Shown in pieces: positions 1 to 6,960 of a DNA stretch of 6,960 nt. Numbering within the stretch: the first letter of the stretch is position 1; each line of letters opens with the position of its first letter. Where the stretch lies: NCBI GenBank assembly GCA_025935155.1, contig JAICVV010000109.1, positions 1 to 6,960 of the forward strand, in the 5' to 3' direction. Position numbers and translations under genes: made by a program. This DNA is from Alphaproteobacteria bacterium (GTDB lineage: Bacteria; Pseudomonadota; Alphaproteobacteria; Micropepsales; Micropepsaceae). Under the pieces are notes generated by a model, which made no database searches, was not told the DNA's origin, and saw only the letters and a program-made list of their open reading frames with translations.

Positions 1-3000
1 GCGCGCGGCGATTTGAGCCGCAAGATCACCGTGGACGTGAAGGGAGAAATCCTCGAGCTGAAGAACACCATCAACACCATGGTGGACCAGCTCAATTCGT
101 TTGCTTCGGAAGTGACGCGCGTGGCGCGCGAGGTGGGCACCGAGGGCAAGCTCGGCGGCCAGGCGCAAGTGCCGGAAGTGGCGGGCACCTGGAAAGACCT
201 TACCGACAACGTCAACTTCATGGCGTCGAATCTGACAGCGCAGGTGCGCAATATCGCGGAGGTGGCGGCCGCGATCGCGGGCGGCGATCTGTCGAAAAAA
301 ATAACGGTGGACGTGCGCGGCGAGCTGCTCCAGCTCAAGGAGACGCTGAACACCACCACCGACCAGCTTCGCTCGTTTGCGGGCGAAGTAACGCGCGTCG
401 CCCGTGAAGTGGGCACCGAGGGCCGCCTTGGCGGGCAAGCCAATGTGCCGGGTGCGGCTGGCACATGGAAGGACCTGACCGACAACGTCAACCTGCTTGC
501 GGCGAATCTCACCACGCAAGTGCGCAACATCGCGGAGGTGACCACTGCGGTGGCGCGCGGCGACCTTTCCCGCAAAATCACCGTCGATGTGAAAGGTGAA
601 ATTCTCGAGCTGAAGAACACCATCAACACCATGGTGGATCAGTTGAATGCGTTTGCCTCGGAAGTGACCCGCGTGGCGCGCGAGGTGGGCACCGAGGGCC
701 GCCTTGGGGGGCAGGCGCAGGTGCCCGGCGTGGCTGGCACCTGGAAAGACCTCACGGATACCGTGAATGTCATGGCCGCAAACCTGACCGAACAGGTCCG
801 CGGCATCGTGAAAGTGGTCACGGCCGTGGCGGACGGCGATCTGAAGCAGAACCTCACCGTGATGTCGAAAGGCGAGGTTGCCGCTCTTGCCGAAACCATC
901 AACAATATGACCGGCACCCTGGCGACCTTCGCTGAACAGGTGACGGGCGTGGCGCGCGAAGTGGGTGTGGAAGGCCGGCTCGGCGGTCAGGCCAACGTGC
1001 CAGGCGCGGCCGGCACCTGGAAAGACCTCACCGGCAACGTGAACCTCCTGGCGGCCAACCTCACCACGCAAGTGCGCGCGATCGCCGAAGTGGCGACCGC
1101 GGTGACCAAGGGCGACCTCACGCGCTCCATTCAGGTGGATGCGCGCGGCGAAGTGGCCGAGCTCAAAGACAACATCAACACCATGATCGGCAATTTGCGC
1201 CTGACCACGGACCGGAACACCGAGCAGGACTGGCTGAAGACCAATCTCGCAAAATTCACCAACATGCTGCAGGGCCAGCGCGATCTGGCCACGGTGGGCC
1301 GCATCCTTCTGTCGGAGTTGACGCCGCTTGTGAACGCCCAACTGGGCGTCATCTATCAGATGGAAGCCGCGGAGACTCCGGTCCTCAATCTGGTGGCATC
1401 CTACGCCGATCATCCGGTCGACGGGCATCCGCAGACCTTCCAGCTCGGAGACGGGATGGTTGGACAGGTGGCGCTCGACAAAAAGCGGGTTCTCATCACC
1501 GACTTTCTGGAAGGCGCGGTGCCAATCGGTTCAGCCCTGATGAACATGGCGCCAAAGAGCATCATCGCATTGCCGGTACTGTTCGAAAATCAGGTGAAGG
1601 CGGTCATCGAGTTATCGTCGCTCACCACCTTCACCGATTTGCAGATTGCTTTCCTTGAGCAGCTCACCGCCAACATCGGCATCGTGCTGAACTCGATCGA
1701 AGCGACCATGCAGACGGAAGGGCTGCTGAAGCAGTCGCAGCAATTGGCCGGTGAACTGCAGGCGCAGCAGAAGGAGCTGCAGCAGACCAACGAACAGCTG
1801 GAACAGAAGGCGCAACAGCTTGCCGAGCAGAACGTCGAGGTGGAGCGCAAAAATCAGGAAATCGAGCAGGCTCGCCGCGCTCTGGAAGAGAAGGCGACAG
1901 AGCTGGCGCTGACATCCAAGTATAAGTCCGAGTTCCTGGCGAACATGTCCCACGAACTGCGGACCCCGCTGAACTCAATCCTAATCCTGGGCCAGCAGTT
2001 GGCCGATAATCCGGATAGCAATCTTTCCGCCAAGCAGGTGGAATTCGCCCGCACCATCCACGGCGCCGGCACGGACCTGCTCAATCTCATCAGCGACATT
2101 CTCGATCTGTCGAAGATCGAATCCGGCACTGTTACTGTGGATGCGGAAGAGATTTCGTTCAACAATGTGATCGAAGCGACTGCGCGGCCGTTCCGCCACG
2201 AAGCGGATACGCGGCAACTGTCGTTCGATGTCAGCATCGACCCGCACCTCGATCGCACGATCGTCACCGACTCCAAGCGTCTGCAGCAGGTCCTGAAAAA
2301 CCTGCTGTCCAATGCCTTCAAGTTCACCGAGAGCGGCGGCGTGCGCCTTTCCGCCTCAAAAGTGGAACGCGGCTGGAGCGCCGCTCATCCGGTTCTCAGT
2401 CAGGCGCAGTCGGTGGTCGCCTTCGAAGTTTCCGATACTGGCATCGGCATTCCGCCCGAGAAACAGAAGATCATTTTCGAAGCGTTTCAGCAGGCAGACG
2501 CATCCACCAGCCGCAAGTATGGCGGCACCGGTCTCGGACTTGCCATCAGCCGCGAGCTTGCAAGCCTGCTGGGCGGTGAAATCCACCTCCGCAGCACGCC
2601 CGGCTCCGGCTCGACCTTCACGCTCTATCTGCCGTCGCGTTATGTCGGGCCGTCGACCGCCAACCGGCCGCAGCCGGCCGGCCCTGCCGCGCCGTCGCGC
2701 GCCGCCATCATTGCAGCTTTGCCGGAACGTCCGATCGAGCAGATCCCTGACGATCGAAGCACCGTCGAACCGGGCGACACGGTGCTGCTGATCGTGGAAG
2801 ACGATCCGCACTACGCGCGCATCGTCATGGATTTGGCGCACGATGAGGGCTTCAAGGTGCTCGTTGCCGCGCGCGGCGAAGATGCGCTGGAACTGGCCTA
2901 CGAATATCGCCCGACAGCGGTATCGCTCGACGTGTTTCTGCCGGACATGCTGGGCTGGACGGTACTTTCGCAGCTAAAACAAAATCCGCAAACGCGCCAC

Positions 3001-3948
3001 ATTCCGGTGCAGATCGTCACCATCGATGAAGATCGCCAGCATGGCCTTGCCCGCGGTGCCTTCTCCTTCGTGACCAAGCCGACCAGCACGGAAGGCGTGC
3101 GTGCTGCGCTCTCGCGCATCAAGCAATACGCGGAGCCGCGCAAGAAGCGGCTGATGGTCATCGAAGACAATCCGGCGGAGCAGATGAGCATCGCCGAGCT
3201 TCTCGGTCACGGAGATATCGATATCGTGACGGTCGGAAGCGGAACCGAGGCGCTGGAGGCTTTGCGCGAGCAGCCGGCCGATTGCATCGTGCTCGATCTG
3301 CGGCTGCCGGACATGAGCGGTTTCGAGGTGCTCGAAAAGCTGAAAGCGGATTCATCGCTTTCCGATATTCCGGTGGTTGTCTTTACCGGCCGCGAACTTT
3401 CCGCCGAAGAAGATGCCCAGCTCCACACAATGGCGCGCAGCATTGTCGTGAAGGGCGTGGAGTCGCCGGAGCGGCTGCTGGACGAAACGGCGCTGTTCCT
3501 GCATCGCGTGATCACCGAATTACCATCCGAAAAGCAGCGCATGCTGGACCGCCTCAACAGCTCCGACGAGGACCTTGTCGGACGCACGGTGCTGCTGGTG
3601 GACGACGACGCGCGCAATATTTTTGCGCTGTCCAGCGTTCTTGAACGGCGTGGGATGCGGGTGCTGACGGCGACAACCGGCGAGGAGGCCATCAAGCTGG
3701 TGGAATCTACCCCGGAACTCGCTCTCGTGCTGATGGACATCATGATGCCGGAAATGGACGGATATCAGACCATCGGAAACATCCGCGCCAATCCGAAATT
3801 CCGGCGGCTGCCGATCATCGCCCTCACTGCCAAGGCCATGAAAGGCGACAGGGAAAAGTGCCTGGAGGCAGGCGCCTCGGATTATCTTGCAAAACCTGTG
3901 AACACCGAGCAGTTGCTGTTTGCGCTGCGCATGTGGCTGCACCGCTAG
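1..3948 (+). CDS. Multi-HAMP hybrid histidine kinase with GAF and three receiver domains (5' partial)
   Basis: This is a sensor kinase that autophosphorylates on histidine and passes phosphate to aspartates in its own receivers. The frame is open from base 1, so the true start lies upstream; the TTG at 13 is an internal Leu codon. Numbering from base 1, residues 3-400 are HAMP modules in 92-residue units. Residues 424-568 are a GAF domain of unknown ligand. Residues about 572-640 are a Gln/Glu-rich coiled coil. HisKA follows, with H651 in the SHELRTP motif. HATPase_c has N771 (N box), D812 (DTGIGI) and G841 onward (GGTGLGL). Three receivers follow a Pro/Ala linker: about 928-1044 (D977, K1026), 1050-1165 (D1099, K1151) and 1196-1313 (D1246, K1298). 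All catalytic residues are present, although K1151 is followed by Gly instead of Pro. No transmembrane segment is visible, so the seen part is cytosolic. The layout resembles fungal Nik1-type (group III) kinases and their bacterial relatives. The signal sensed cannot be told from the sequence. Confidence 0.95.
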   Translation, partial: ARGDLSRKITVDVKGEILELKNTINTMVDQLNSFASEVTRVAREVGTEGKLGGQAQVPEVAGTWKDLTDNVNFMASNLTAQVRNIAEVAAAIAGGDLSKKITVDVRGELLQLKETLNTTTDQLRSFAGEVTRVAREVGTEGRLGGQANVPGAAGTWKDLTDNVNLLAANLTTQVRNIAEVTTAVARGDLSRKITVDVKGEILELKNTINTMVDQLNAFASEVTRVAREVGTEGRLGGQAQVPGVAGTWKDLTDTVNVMAANLTEQVRGIVKVVTAVADGDLKQNLTVMSKGEVAALAETINNMTGTLATFAEQVTGVAREVGVEGRLGGQANVPGAAGTWKDLTGNVNLLAANLTTQVRAIAEVATAVTKGDLTRSIQVDARGEVAELKDNINTMIGNLRLTTDRNTEQDWLKTNLAKFTNMLQGQRDLATVGRILLSELTPLVNAQLGVIYQMEAAETPVLNLVASYADHPVDGHPQTFQLGDGMVGQVALDKKRVLITDFLEGAVPIGSALMNMAPKSIIALPVLFENQVKAVIELSSLTTFTDLQIAFLEQLTANIGIVLNSIEATMQTEGLLKQSQQLAGELQAQQKELQQTNEQLEQKAQQLAEQNVEVERKNQEIEQARRALEEKATELALTSKYKSEFLANMSHELRTPLNSILILGQQLADNPDSNLSAKQVEFARTIHGAGTDLLNLISDILDLSKIESGTVTVDAEEISFNNVIEATARPFRHEADTRQLSFDVSIDPHLDRTIVTDSKRLQQVLKNLLSNAFKFTESGGVRLSASKVERGWSAAHPVLSQAQSVVAFEVSDTGIGIPPEKQKIIFEAFQQADASTSRKYGGTGLGLAISRELASLLGGEIHLRSTPGSGSTFTLYLPSRYVGPSTANRPQPAGPAAPSRAAIIAALPERPIEQIPDDRSTVEPGDTVLLIVEDDPHYARIVMDLAHDEGFKVLVAARGEDALELAYEYRPTAVSLDVFLPDMLGWTVLSQLKQNPQTRHIPVQIVTIDEDRQHGLARGAFSFVTKPTSTEGVRAALSRIKQYAEPRKKRLMVIEDNPAEQMSIAELLGHGDIDIVTVGSGTEALEALREQPADCIVLDLRLPDMSGFEVLEKLKADSSLSDIPVVVFTGRELSAEEDAQLHTMARSIVVKGVESPERLLDETALFLHRVITELPSEKQRMLDRLNSSDEDLVGRTVLLVDDDARNIFALSSVLERRGMRVLTATTGEEAIKLVESTPELALVLMDIMMPEMDGYQTIGNIRANPKFRRLPIIALTAKAMKGDREKCLEAGASDYLAKPVNTEQLLFALRMWLHR
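7..1200 (+). repeat. Tandem 276-bp HAMP-coding repeats, 4 full units plus a partial one
   Basis: Units begin with a Gly-Asp-Leu codon triplet at 7, 283, 559, 835 and 1111, exactly 276 bp apart with no indel. The fifth unit covers about 30 residues and then diverges into the GAF-leading helix. Each 92-residue unit carries a first half with a KGE or RGE motif ([14 protein letters not shown] in unit 1) and a second half with GTWKDLT. This fits two HAMP-like four-helix modules per unit, as in Nik1-type poly-HAMP arrays. Units 1 and 3 are closest in the first half: only three differences in their first 67 residues, and 35 identical bases at 52-86 and 604-638. Units 2 and 4 share the second-half variant [16 protein letters not shown]. 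The array probably continues upstream of the window. Confidence 0.93.
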
Positions 3949-3952
3949 AGGA
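3947..3952 (+). promoter_or_regulatory. Ribosome binding site overlapping the upstream stop codon
   Basis: AGAGGA starts within the TAG stop (3946-3948) of the multi-HAMP kinase and sits 9 bases before the ATG at 3962. It supports 3962 as the real start of the next gene over the upstream in-frame ATG at 3920, which lies inside the first kinase. The placement suggests that ribosomes ending the first gene can reinitiate on the second. Confidence 0.75.
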
Positions 3953-3961
3953 TCGGCCATC

Positions 3962-5851
3962 ATGCCAGCAGACAGCAAGGTCAATGTTCTCCTGGTCGAC
4001 GACCAGCCGGCGAAGCTGCTCTCTTATGAGGTAATGCTGGAGCCGCTTGGCGAGAATCTCATCAAGGCGTCTTGCGCCAAGGATGCACTGGAGCAACTGC
4101 TAAAGCACGACATTGCCGTTGTGCTTGTCGATGTCTGCATGCCGGAGCTGGATGGATTTGAGCTTGCCGCGATGATTCGCGAGCATCCGCGCTTTCAGAA
4201 GACCGCAATCATCTTCATTTCCGCGATCCATCTGAGCGAGATGGATTACATGCGCGGCTACAGCGCCGGCGCGGTCGATTACGTTCCGGTACCCGTGGTG
4301 GCGGATGTGCTTCGCGCCAAGGTGCGGGTGTTCGCAGAGCTCTACCGTAAATCGCGCGAGCTGGAGCTGCTCAATCGCGATTTGGAGCAGCGTATTCACG
4401 AACGCACCGCAGCGCTGGAAGCCTCGACCAGACGGCTGCTACAAAGCGAGCGCGGCCGCAGCCTCGCGCTGGCGGCCGGCAATATGGGATCATGGGAATA
4501 CGACCGCTCGGAAAACCGCTGGTCGTGGGATGAGGGCCACTGCCGGATTTTCGGCATCGATGCGGGCAGCGCCGATTCCGTAAACTTCGCCCTGAGCACC
4601 GATCTGATCCGCTCGTTTTTCGACGAGAACGACTGGAACACGTTGACGGAGGCCGCCGCCGCGCTCTCGCCAGAAAACAGTACTTTCCAGCGCGAGGTCT
4701 GCATTGTGCGGCCGGACGGCCATCTTCGCTCGTGCATCGTATCGGCAGCCGGCAGTTTTGACGAGGCCGGGAAGACCGTGCGCGTGGACGGCGTCACCCT
4801 CGACATCACAGAACGCAAGGAAGCGGCCAATCGCCAGACATTGCTGGCGCGAGAAGTCGATCACCGCGCCCGCAACGCGCTGGCCATCGTCCAGGCCATC
4901 GTGCGTCTTGGCAGAGCGGACAGCACGCCAGACTACATTGCCGGCGTTGAAGGCCGTGTCCGTGCGCTGGCGCAGACGCACGAGCTGCTGTCGCAATCGC
5001 GCTGGCAGGGCGCCGACATATTGCGGCTGGTAAACGAGGAAATCTCTCCATACCGCAGCCGCTGCGCCACCAGAATTGCGGTGGCCGGTCCATCCGTCAT
5101 CCTTTCTCCCGAGAAAGCACAGACCGTGGCTCTTGCCTTGCATGAGCTGGCGACCAACGCCGCGAAATACGGTGCCCTTTCCAATGCGGAAGGCGAGGTC
5201 AGCGTACGCTGGGAAATTCACGGCGGCTGCCTGACTCTGCGGTGGACCGAGGTGAAGGGGCCCCCGGTATCGGAACCGAAGCATCGCGGTTTCGGGATGA
5301 AAATCATCACTGCCAGCGTTGCCCAGCAGGGCGGTGGTGAAGTGCGTTTCGATTGGCAGCATGACGGACTTGTTTGCACGATCTCGCTTGCCTGCGGCTC
5401 TGTAGAAACCGGCAGGCAACTGCCAAAATCTGTTCCGGATCACCTGAGGCTGGTACCGCCGGTTTCCAGGCGGCCGCGGGTGTTCCTGGCCGAGGACGAG
5501 GCGCTTGTGGGCATGCTCATCCGCGAGATTCTGGAAGAGATCGGCTGCGCCGTAACCGGCCCGATTTCCGATCTGAACACGGCCGTCCAGACGGTGCGGA
5601 TGGGCGCCTTCGATGCCGCCGTGCTGGATGTCAATCTGGGCGGCTCCTACGCCTATCCTTTGGCAGAGCAGCTATGCAGCAATGGCGTGCCGTTCGTCTT
5701 TCTGACCGGTTACGCGCAAGACACGCTGGAGGACCGCTTCAGCGGCGTCCAGATTCTGCGAAAACCTGTGGAACGCGATGCGCTGGAGACCGCGTTGCGT
5801 ACGGCACTTGCGAGCGGCGAGCGGGAGCTTCCCCTGCGCGCCCAGCGATAA
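3962..5851 (+). CDS. REC-PAS-HWE histidine kinase-REC signalling protein
   Basis: This is a 629-residue cytosolic hybrid kinase with a receiver at each end. The N-terminal receiver (about 7-122) has D13/D14 and phospho-acceptor D57, but the usual Lys of the K-P motif is Val (V110, DYVPVPV). A helical linker (about 124-165) leads to a PAS domain of the PAS_3 type (about 165-286), ending in the DITERK motif. The kinase core is of the HWE/HisKA_2 class: H301 in EVDHRARNAL, N399 in HELATNAAKYGALS, the family-naming W428-x-E430, and GFG at 443-445. The C-terminal receiver (about 506-617) has E511/D512, D556, T582 and K601-P602, all as expected. It has no membrane segment and no DNA-binding domain. 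The 13-base gap to the multi-HAMP kinase indicates one operon, so the N-terminal receiver may take phosphate from that kinase (inference). An in-frame ATG at 3920 would add 14 residues but has no Shine-Dalgarno support. The PAS ligand is unknown. Confidence 0.95.
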   Translation: MPADSKVNVLLVDDQPAKLLSYEVMLEPLGENLIKASCAKDALEQLLKHDIAVVLVDVCMPELDGFELAAMIREHPRFQKTAIIFISAIHLSEMDYMRGYSAGAVDYVPVPVVADVLRAKVRVFAELYRKSRELELLNRDLEQRIHERTAALEASTRRLLQSERGRSLALAAGNMGSWEYDRSENRWSWDEGHCRIFGIDAGSADSVNFALSTDLIRSFFDENDWNTLTEAAAALSPENSTFQREVCIVRPDGHLRSCIVSAAGSFDEAGKTVRVDGVTLDITERKEAANRQTLLAREVDHRARNALAIVQAIVRLGRADSTPDYIAGVEGRVRALAQTHELLSQSRWQGADILRLVNEEISPYRSRCATRIAVAGPSVILSPEKAQTVALALHELATNAAKYGALSNAEGEVSVRWEIHGGCLTLRWTEVKGPPVSEPKHRGFGMKIITASVAQQGGGEVRFDWQHDGLVCTISLACGSVETGRQLPKSVPDHLRLVPPVSRRPRVFLAEDEALVGMLIREILEEIGCAVTGPISDLNTAVQTVRMGAFDAAVLDVNLGGSYAYPLAEQLCSNGVPFVFLTGYAQDTLEDRFSGVQILRKPVERDALETALRTALASGERELPLRAQR

Positions 5852-5875
5852 ACTCCCCCGATCCCAGTTTTGTGA

Positions 5876-5932
5876 GGCTCGGGCGCCGCCGATAGGCGTT
5901 GCGGCTGCCCGGAGCCCCCGTTATCGTTTGTT
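5876..5932 (+). terminator. Candidate hairpin terminator after the kinase operon
   Basis: The arms GGCTC-GGGC-GCCGC (5876-5889) and GCGGC-t-GCCC-g-GAGCC (5901-5916) can pair over 14 bp with two single-base bulges and an 11-base loop. It begins 24 bases after the stop of the HWE kinase gene. A T-rich but interrupted stretch (5921-5932, TTATCGTTTGTT) follows four bases after the stem. The missing pure T run makes it a weak intrinsic terminator. It could instead be an mRNA 3'-end stabilising structure. Confidence 0.4.
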
Positions 5933-5961
5933 GAGCGCCGGGGAAGCCGTAGCAACAAACG
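5925..5961 (+). repeat. 9-bp perfect inverted repeat upstream of the peptidase gene
   Basis: CGTTTGTTG (5925-5933) is the exact reverse complement of CAACAAACG (5953-5961), separated by 19 bases. The right arm ends on the first G of the Shine-Dalgarno sequence, 14 bases before the ATG. As RNA it would form a leader hairpin abutting the ribosome binding site; as DNA it could be an operator for a dimeric regulator. No matching regulator is encoded in the window, and chance cannot be excluded. Confidence 0.4.
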
Positions 5962-5967
5962 GAGGGG
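5961..5967 (+). promoter_or_regulatory. Strong Shine-Dalgarno for the S10 peptidase gene
   Basis: GGAGGGG lies before the ATG at 5975; its GGAGG core (5961-5965) is spaced 9 bases from the start. It fixes the start codon, which is also followed directly by a signal peptide. Its first base is the last base of the inverted repeat at 5925-5961. Confidence 0.8.
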
Positions 5968-5974
5968 ATTATTC

Positions 5975-6960
5975 ATGCAACGTGGATGGCTGCTGGCCGC
6001 CGCTCTTTCGATGGCGGCGACGATTGCCGGTGCTGACGACAGCAACAAGAATGCGACCGACAAGGACCGCAACAAGGTCGAGCCTGCGGTCGCGCAATAT
6101 TTCAAGAATGACGATAGCGGCACCGACAGCTCGGCTGCAGGGGTGGGCTATCACGCCATTGCCGGCACGATCATTGTGCATCCCAAGGGGTGGGATGATG
6201 TTACGCAGTCCACCGAAGCCGAGCAGGGCGCGCCACCCAACGCGGAAGCAGGAGCCGCTGAAAAAGGTCCCGCGGCGCAGAAGGAGACGGGCGCCCGCGC
6301 CTCCATGTTCTATGTGTACTACGCCAAAAGCGGCGAAAAGCCGGAGAACCGCCCGGTCACGTTTCTCTACAATGGCGGTCCGGGTTCCTCGACCGTGTGG
6401 CTGCATATGGGTGCCTTCGGTCCGCGCCGGGTGATCACGGCAAACGACTCTCACACCCCCGCCGCGCCCTACAAGGTGGTCAGCAACGATTACACGCTGC
6501 TCGATGCCAGCGATCTCGTCTTCATCGATGCGCCGGGCACCGGTTTTTCCCGCATCACCGGCAAGGACAAGGAAAAAGCCTTCTACGGCGTCGATCAGGA
6601 TGCCTATGCATTTGCTGAGTTCATCACGCAGTTTCTGTCGAAATATGGCCGCTGGAATTCGCCGAAATACCTGTTCGGCGAGAGCTACGGTACACCGCGC
6701 TCGGCGGTGCTCGTGAACATGCTTGAGACCGACCGTTCGATCGATTTCAACGGCGTGATGCTGCTGTCGCAGATTCTCAGCTTCGATATGAGCGCCGATC
6801 AGCCCGAGTCCAATCCCGGTGTCGATCAGCCTTATATGCTGGCGCTTCCCACCTATGCCGCAACCGCCTGGTATCACAACCGGCTCCCGGGCAAGCGGCC
6901 GCCGGATTTGGGGAAATTCCTCGGCGAGGTGCAGCACTTCGCGATGGGCGATTATTCGCA
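5975..6960 (+). CDS. Exported S10-family serine carboxypeptidase (3' partial)
   Basis: This is the N-terminal 328 residues of a secreted or periplasmic peptidase expected to remove C-terminal amino acids from peptides with a Ser-Asp-His triad. The frame stays open to the window edge. Residues 1-20 form a signal peptide: one Arg, a hydrophobic core (WLLAAALSMAATIAG) and a likely signal peptidase I cut after AGA, before D21. The mature protein has the S10 oxyanion/substrate loop NGGPGSS at 133-139, followed by WLHMGAFGP, then DAPGTGFS, and the nucleophile motif GESYG with S237. The catalytic Asp and His would lie beyond the window. Bacterial S10 proteins usually run to about 450-550 residues, so perhaps 120-220 are missing. 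Residues about 78-107 are an Ala/Glu/Gly/Pro-rich low-complexity stretch lying between two strands that are normally close together. The start is set by a strong Shine-Dalgarno and the signal peptide. The 123-bp gap with a possible terminator suggests separate transcription from the kinases. Confidence 0.92.
   Translation, partial: MQRGWLLAAALSMAATIAGADDSNKNATDKDRNKVEPAVAQYFKNDDSGTDSSAAGVGYHAIAGTIIVHPKGWDDVTQSTEAEQGAPPNAEAGAAEKGPAAQKETGARASMFYVYYAKSGEKPENRPVTFLYNGGPGSSTVWLHMGAFGPRRVITANDSHTPAAPYKVVSNDYTLLDASDLVFIDAPGTGFSRITGKDKEKAFYGVDQDAYAFAEFITQFLSKYGRWNSPKYLFGESYGTPRSAVLVNMLETDRSIDFNGVMLLSQILSFDMSADQPESNPGVDQPYMLALPTYAATAWYHNRLPGKRPPDLGKFLGEVQHFAMGDYS

Noticed and set aside
13..15. TTG as start codon of the multi-HAMP kinase
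   Set aside because: The same frame is open back to base 1 and encodes the preceding Ala-Arg-Gly-Asp of the repeat, which matches the other units. The codon is the Leu of the GDL motif and the gene simply starts outside the window.
3920..3961. Upstream ATG for the HWE kinase gene
   Set aside because: It would overlap the end of the multi-HAMP kinase by 29 bases and add a Cys/Arg-rich stretch unlike a receiver N-terminus. The ATG at 3962 has a well-spaced AGAGGA and begins right before the receiver's first strand.
4490..5443. 317-codon open frame on the minus strand
   Set aside because: It lies fully antisense to the PAS-HWE kinase region and has no recognisable domain or ribosome binding site that I could see. 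It is a codon-bias shadow.
5770..5796. GGAAC...CGTT pair resembling an EcfG (general stress) sigma promoter
   Set aside because: The 18-base spacing is longer than the usual 16-17. It sits inside the HWE kinase coding sequence about 180 bases before the peptidase start, and such short motifs arise by chance in GC-rich DNA.
5969..6937. 322-codon open frame on the minus strand
   Set aside because: It is antisense to the S10 peptidase, whose signal peptide and active-site motifs are unmistakable. The antisense product shows no recognisable motif. Long antisense frames are usual in high-GC coding DNA.

Overview
The window is dense, high-GC bacterial DNA with three genes, all on the + strand. Both edges cut through a gene. 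The closest fit is a soil- or plant-associated alphaproteobacterium of the Rhizobiales type. The reasons are the GC-rich codon use, a sensor kinase of the HWE family (a family enriched in alphaproteobacteria), a very large multi-HAMP hybrid kinase and a secreted S10 serine carboxypeptidase. This assignment is an inference: acidobacteria and other proteobacteria also carry multi-HAMP kinases and S10 peptidases, and there is no rRNA or other marker gene here.

Positions 1-3948 hold the C-terminal 1315 residues of a giant hybrid histidine kinase. It begins inside an array of HAMP modules built from 92-residue (276-bp) units in exact phase. These are followed by a GAF domain, a long coiled coil, HisKA and HATPase_c domains, and three receiver domains in a row. 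Thirteen bases later, with its ribosome binding site overlapping the upstream stop codon, a second signalling gene (3962-5851) encodes REC-PAS-HWE kinase-REC. The two genes almost certainly form one translationally coupled operon. Together they offer two kinase cores and five receiver domains, with no visible DNA-binding, HPt or enzymatic output domain. Phosphate is therefore likely to pass between the two proteins or to partners outside the window.

Positions 5852-5974 are a 123-bp intergenic region. It holds a GC-rich bulged hairpin that may end the signalling operon and a 9-bp perfect inverted repeat that touches the next gene's Shine-Dalgarno sequence. From 5975 to the window end runs the N-terminal part of an exported S10-family serine carboxypeptidase, with its signal peptide, oxyanion-loop motif and nucleophile motif visible. 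It looks like a separate transcription unit, and nothing in the sequence ties it functionally to the kinases.

Most of the content belongs to known families. The points that deserve a second look are the A-B-A-B structure of the HAMP array, the five-receiver coupled kinase pair with two atypical receivers, the inverted repeat at the peptidase start, and a low-complexity insertion in the peptidase. I found no RNA genes, mobile elements or CRISPR arrays.
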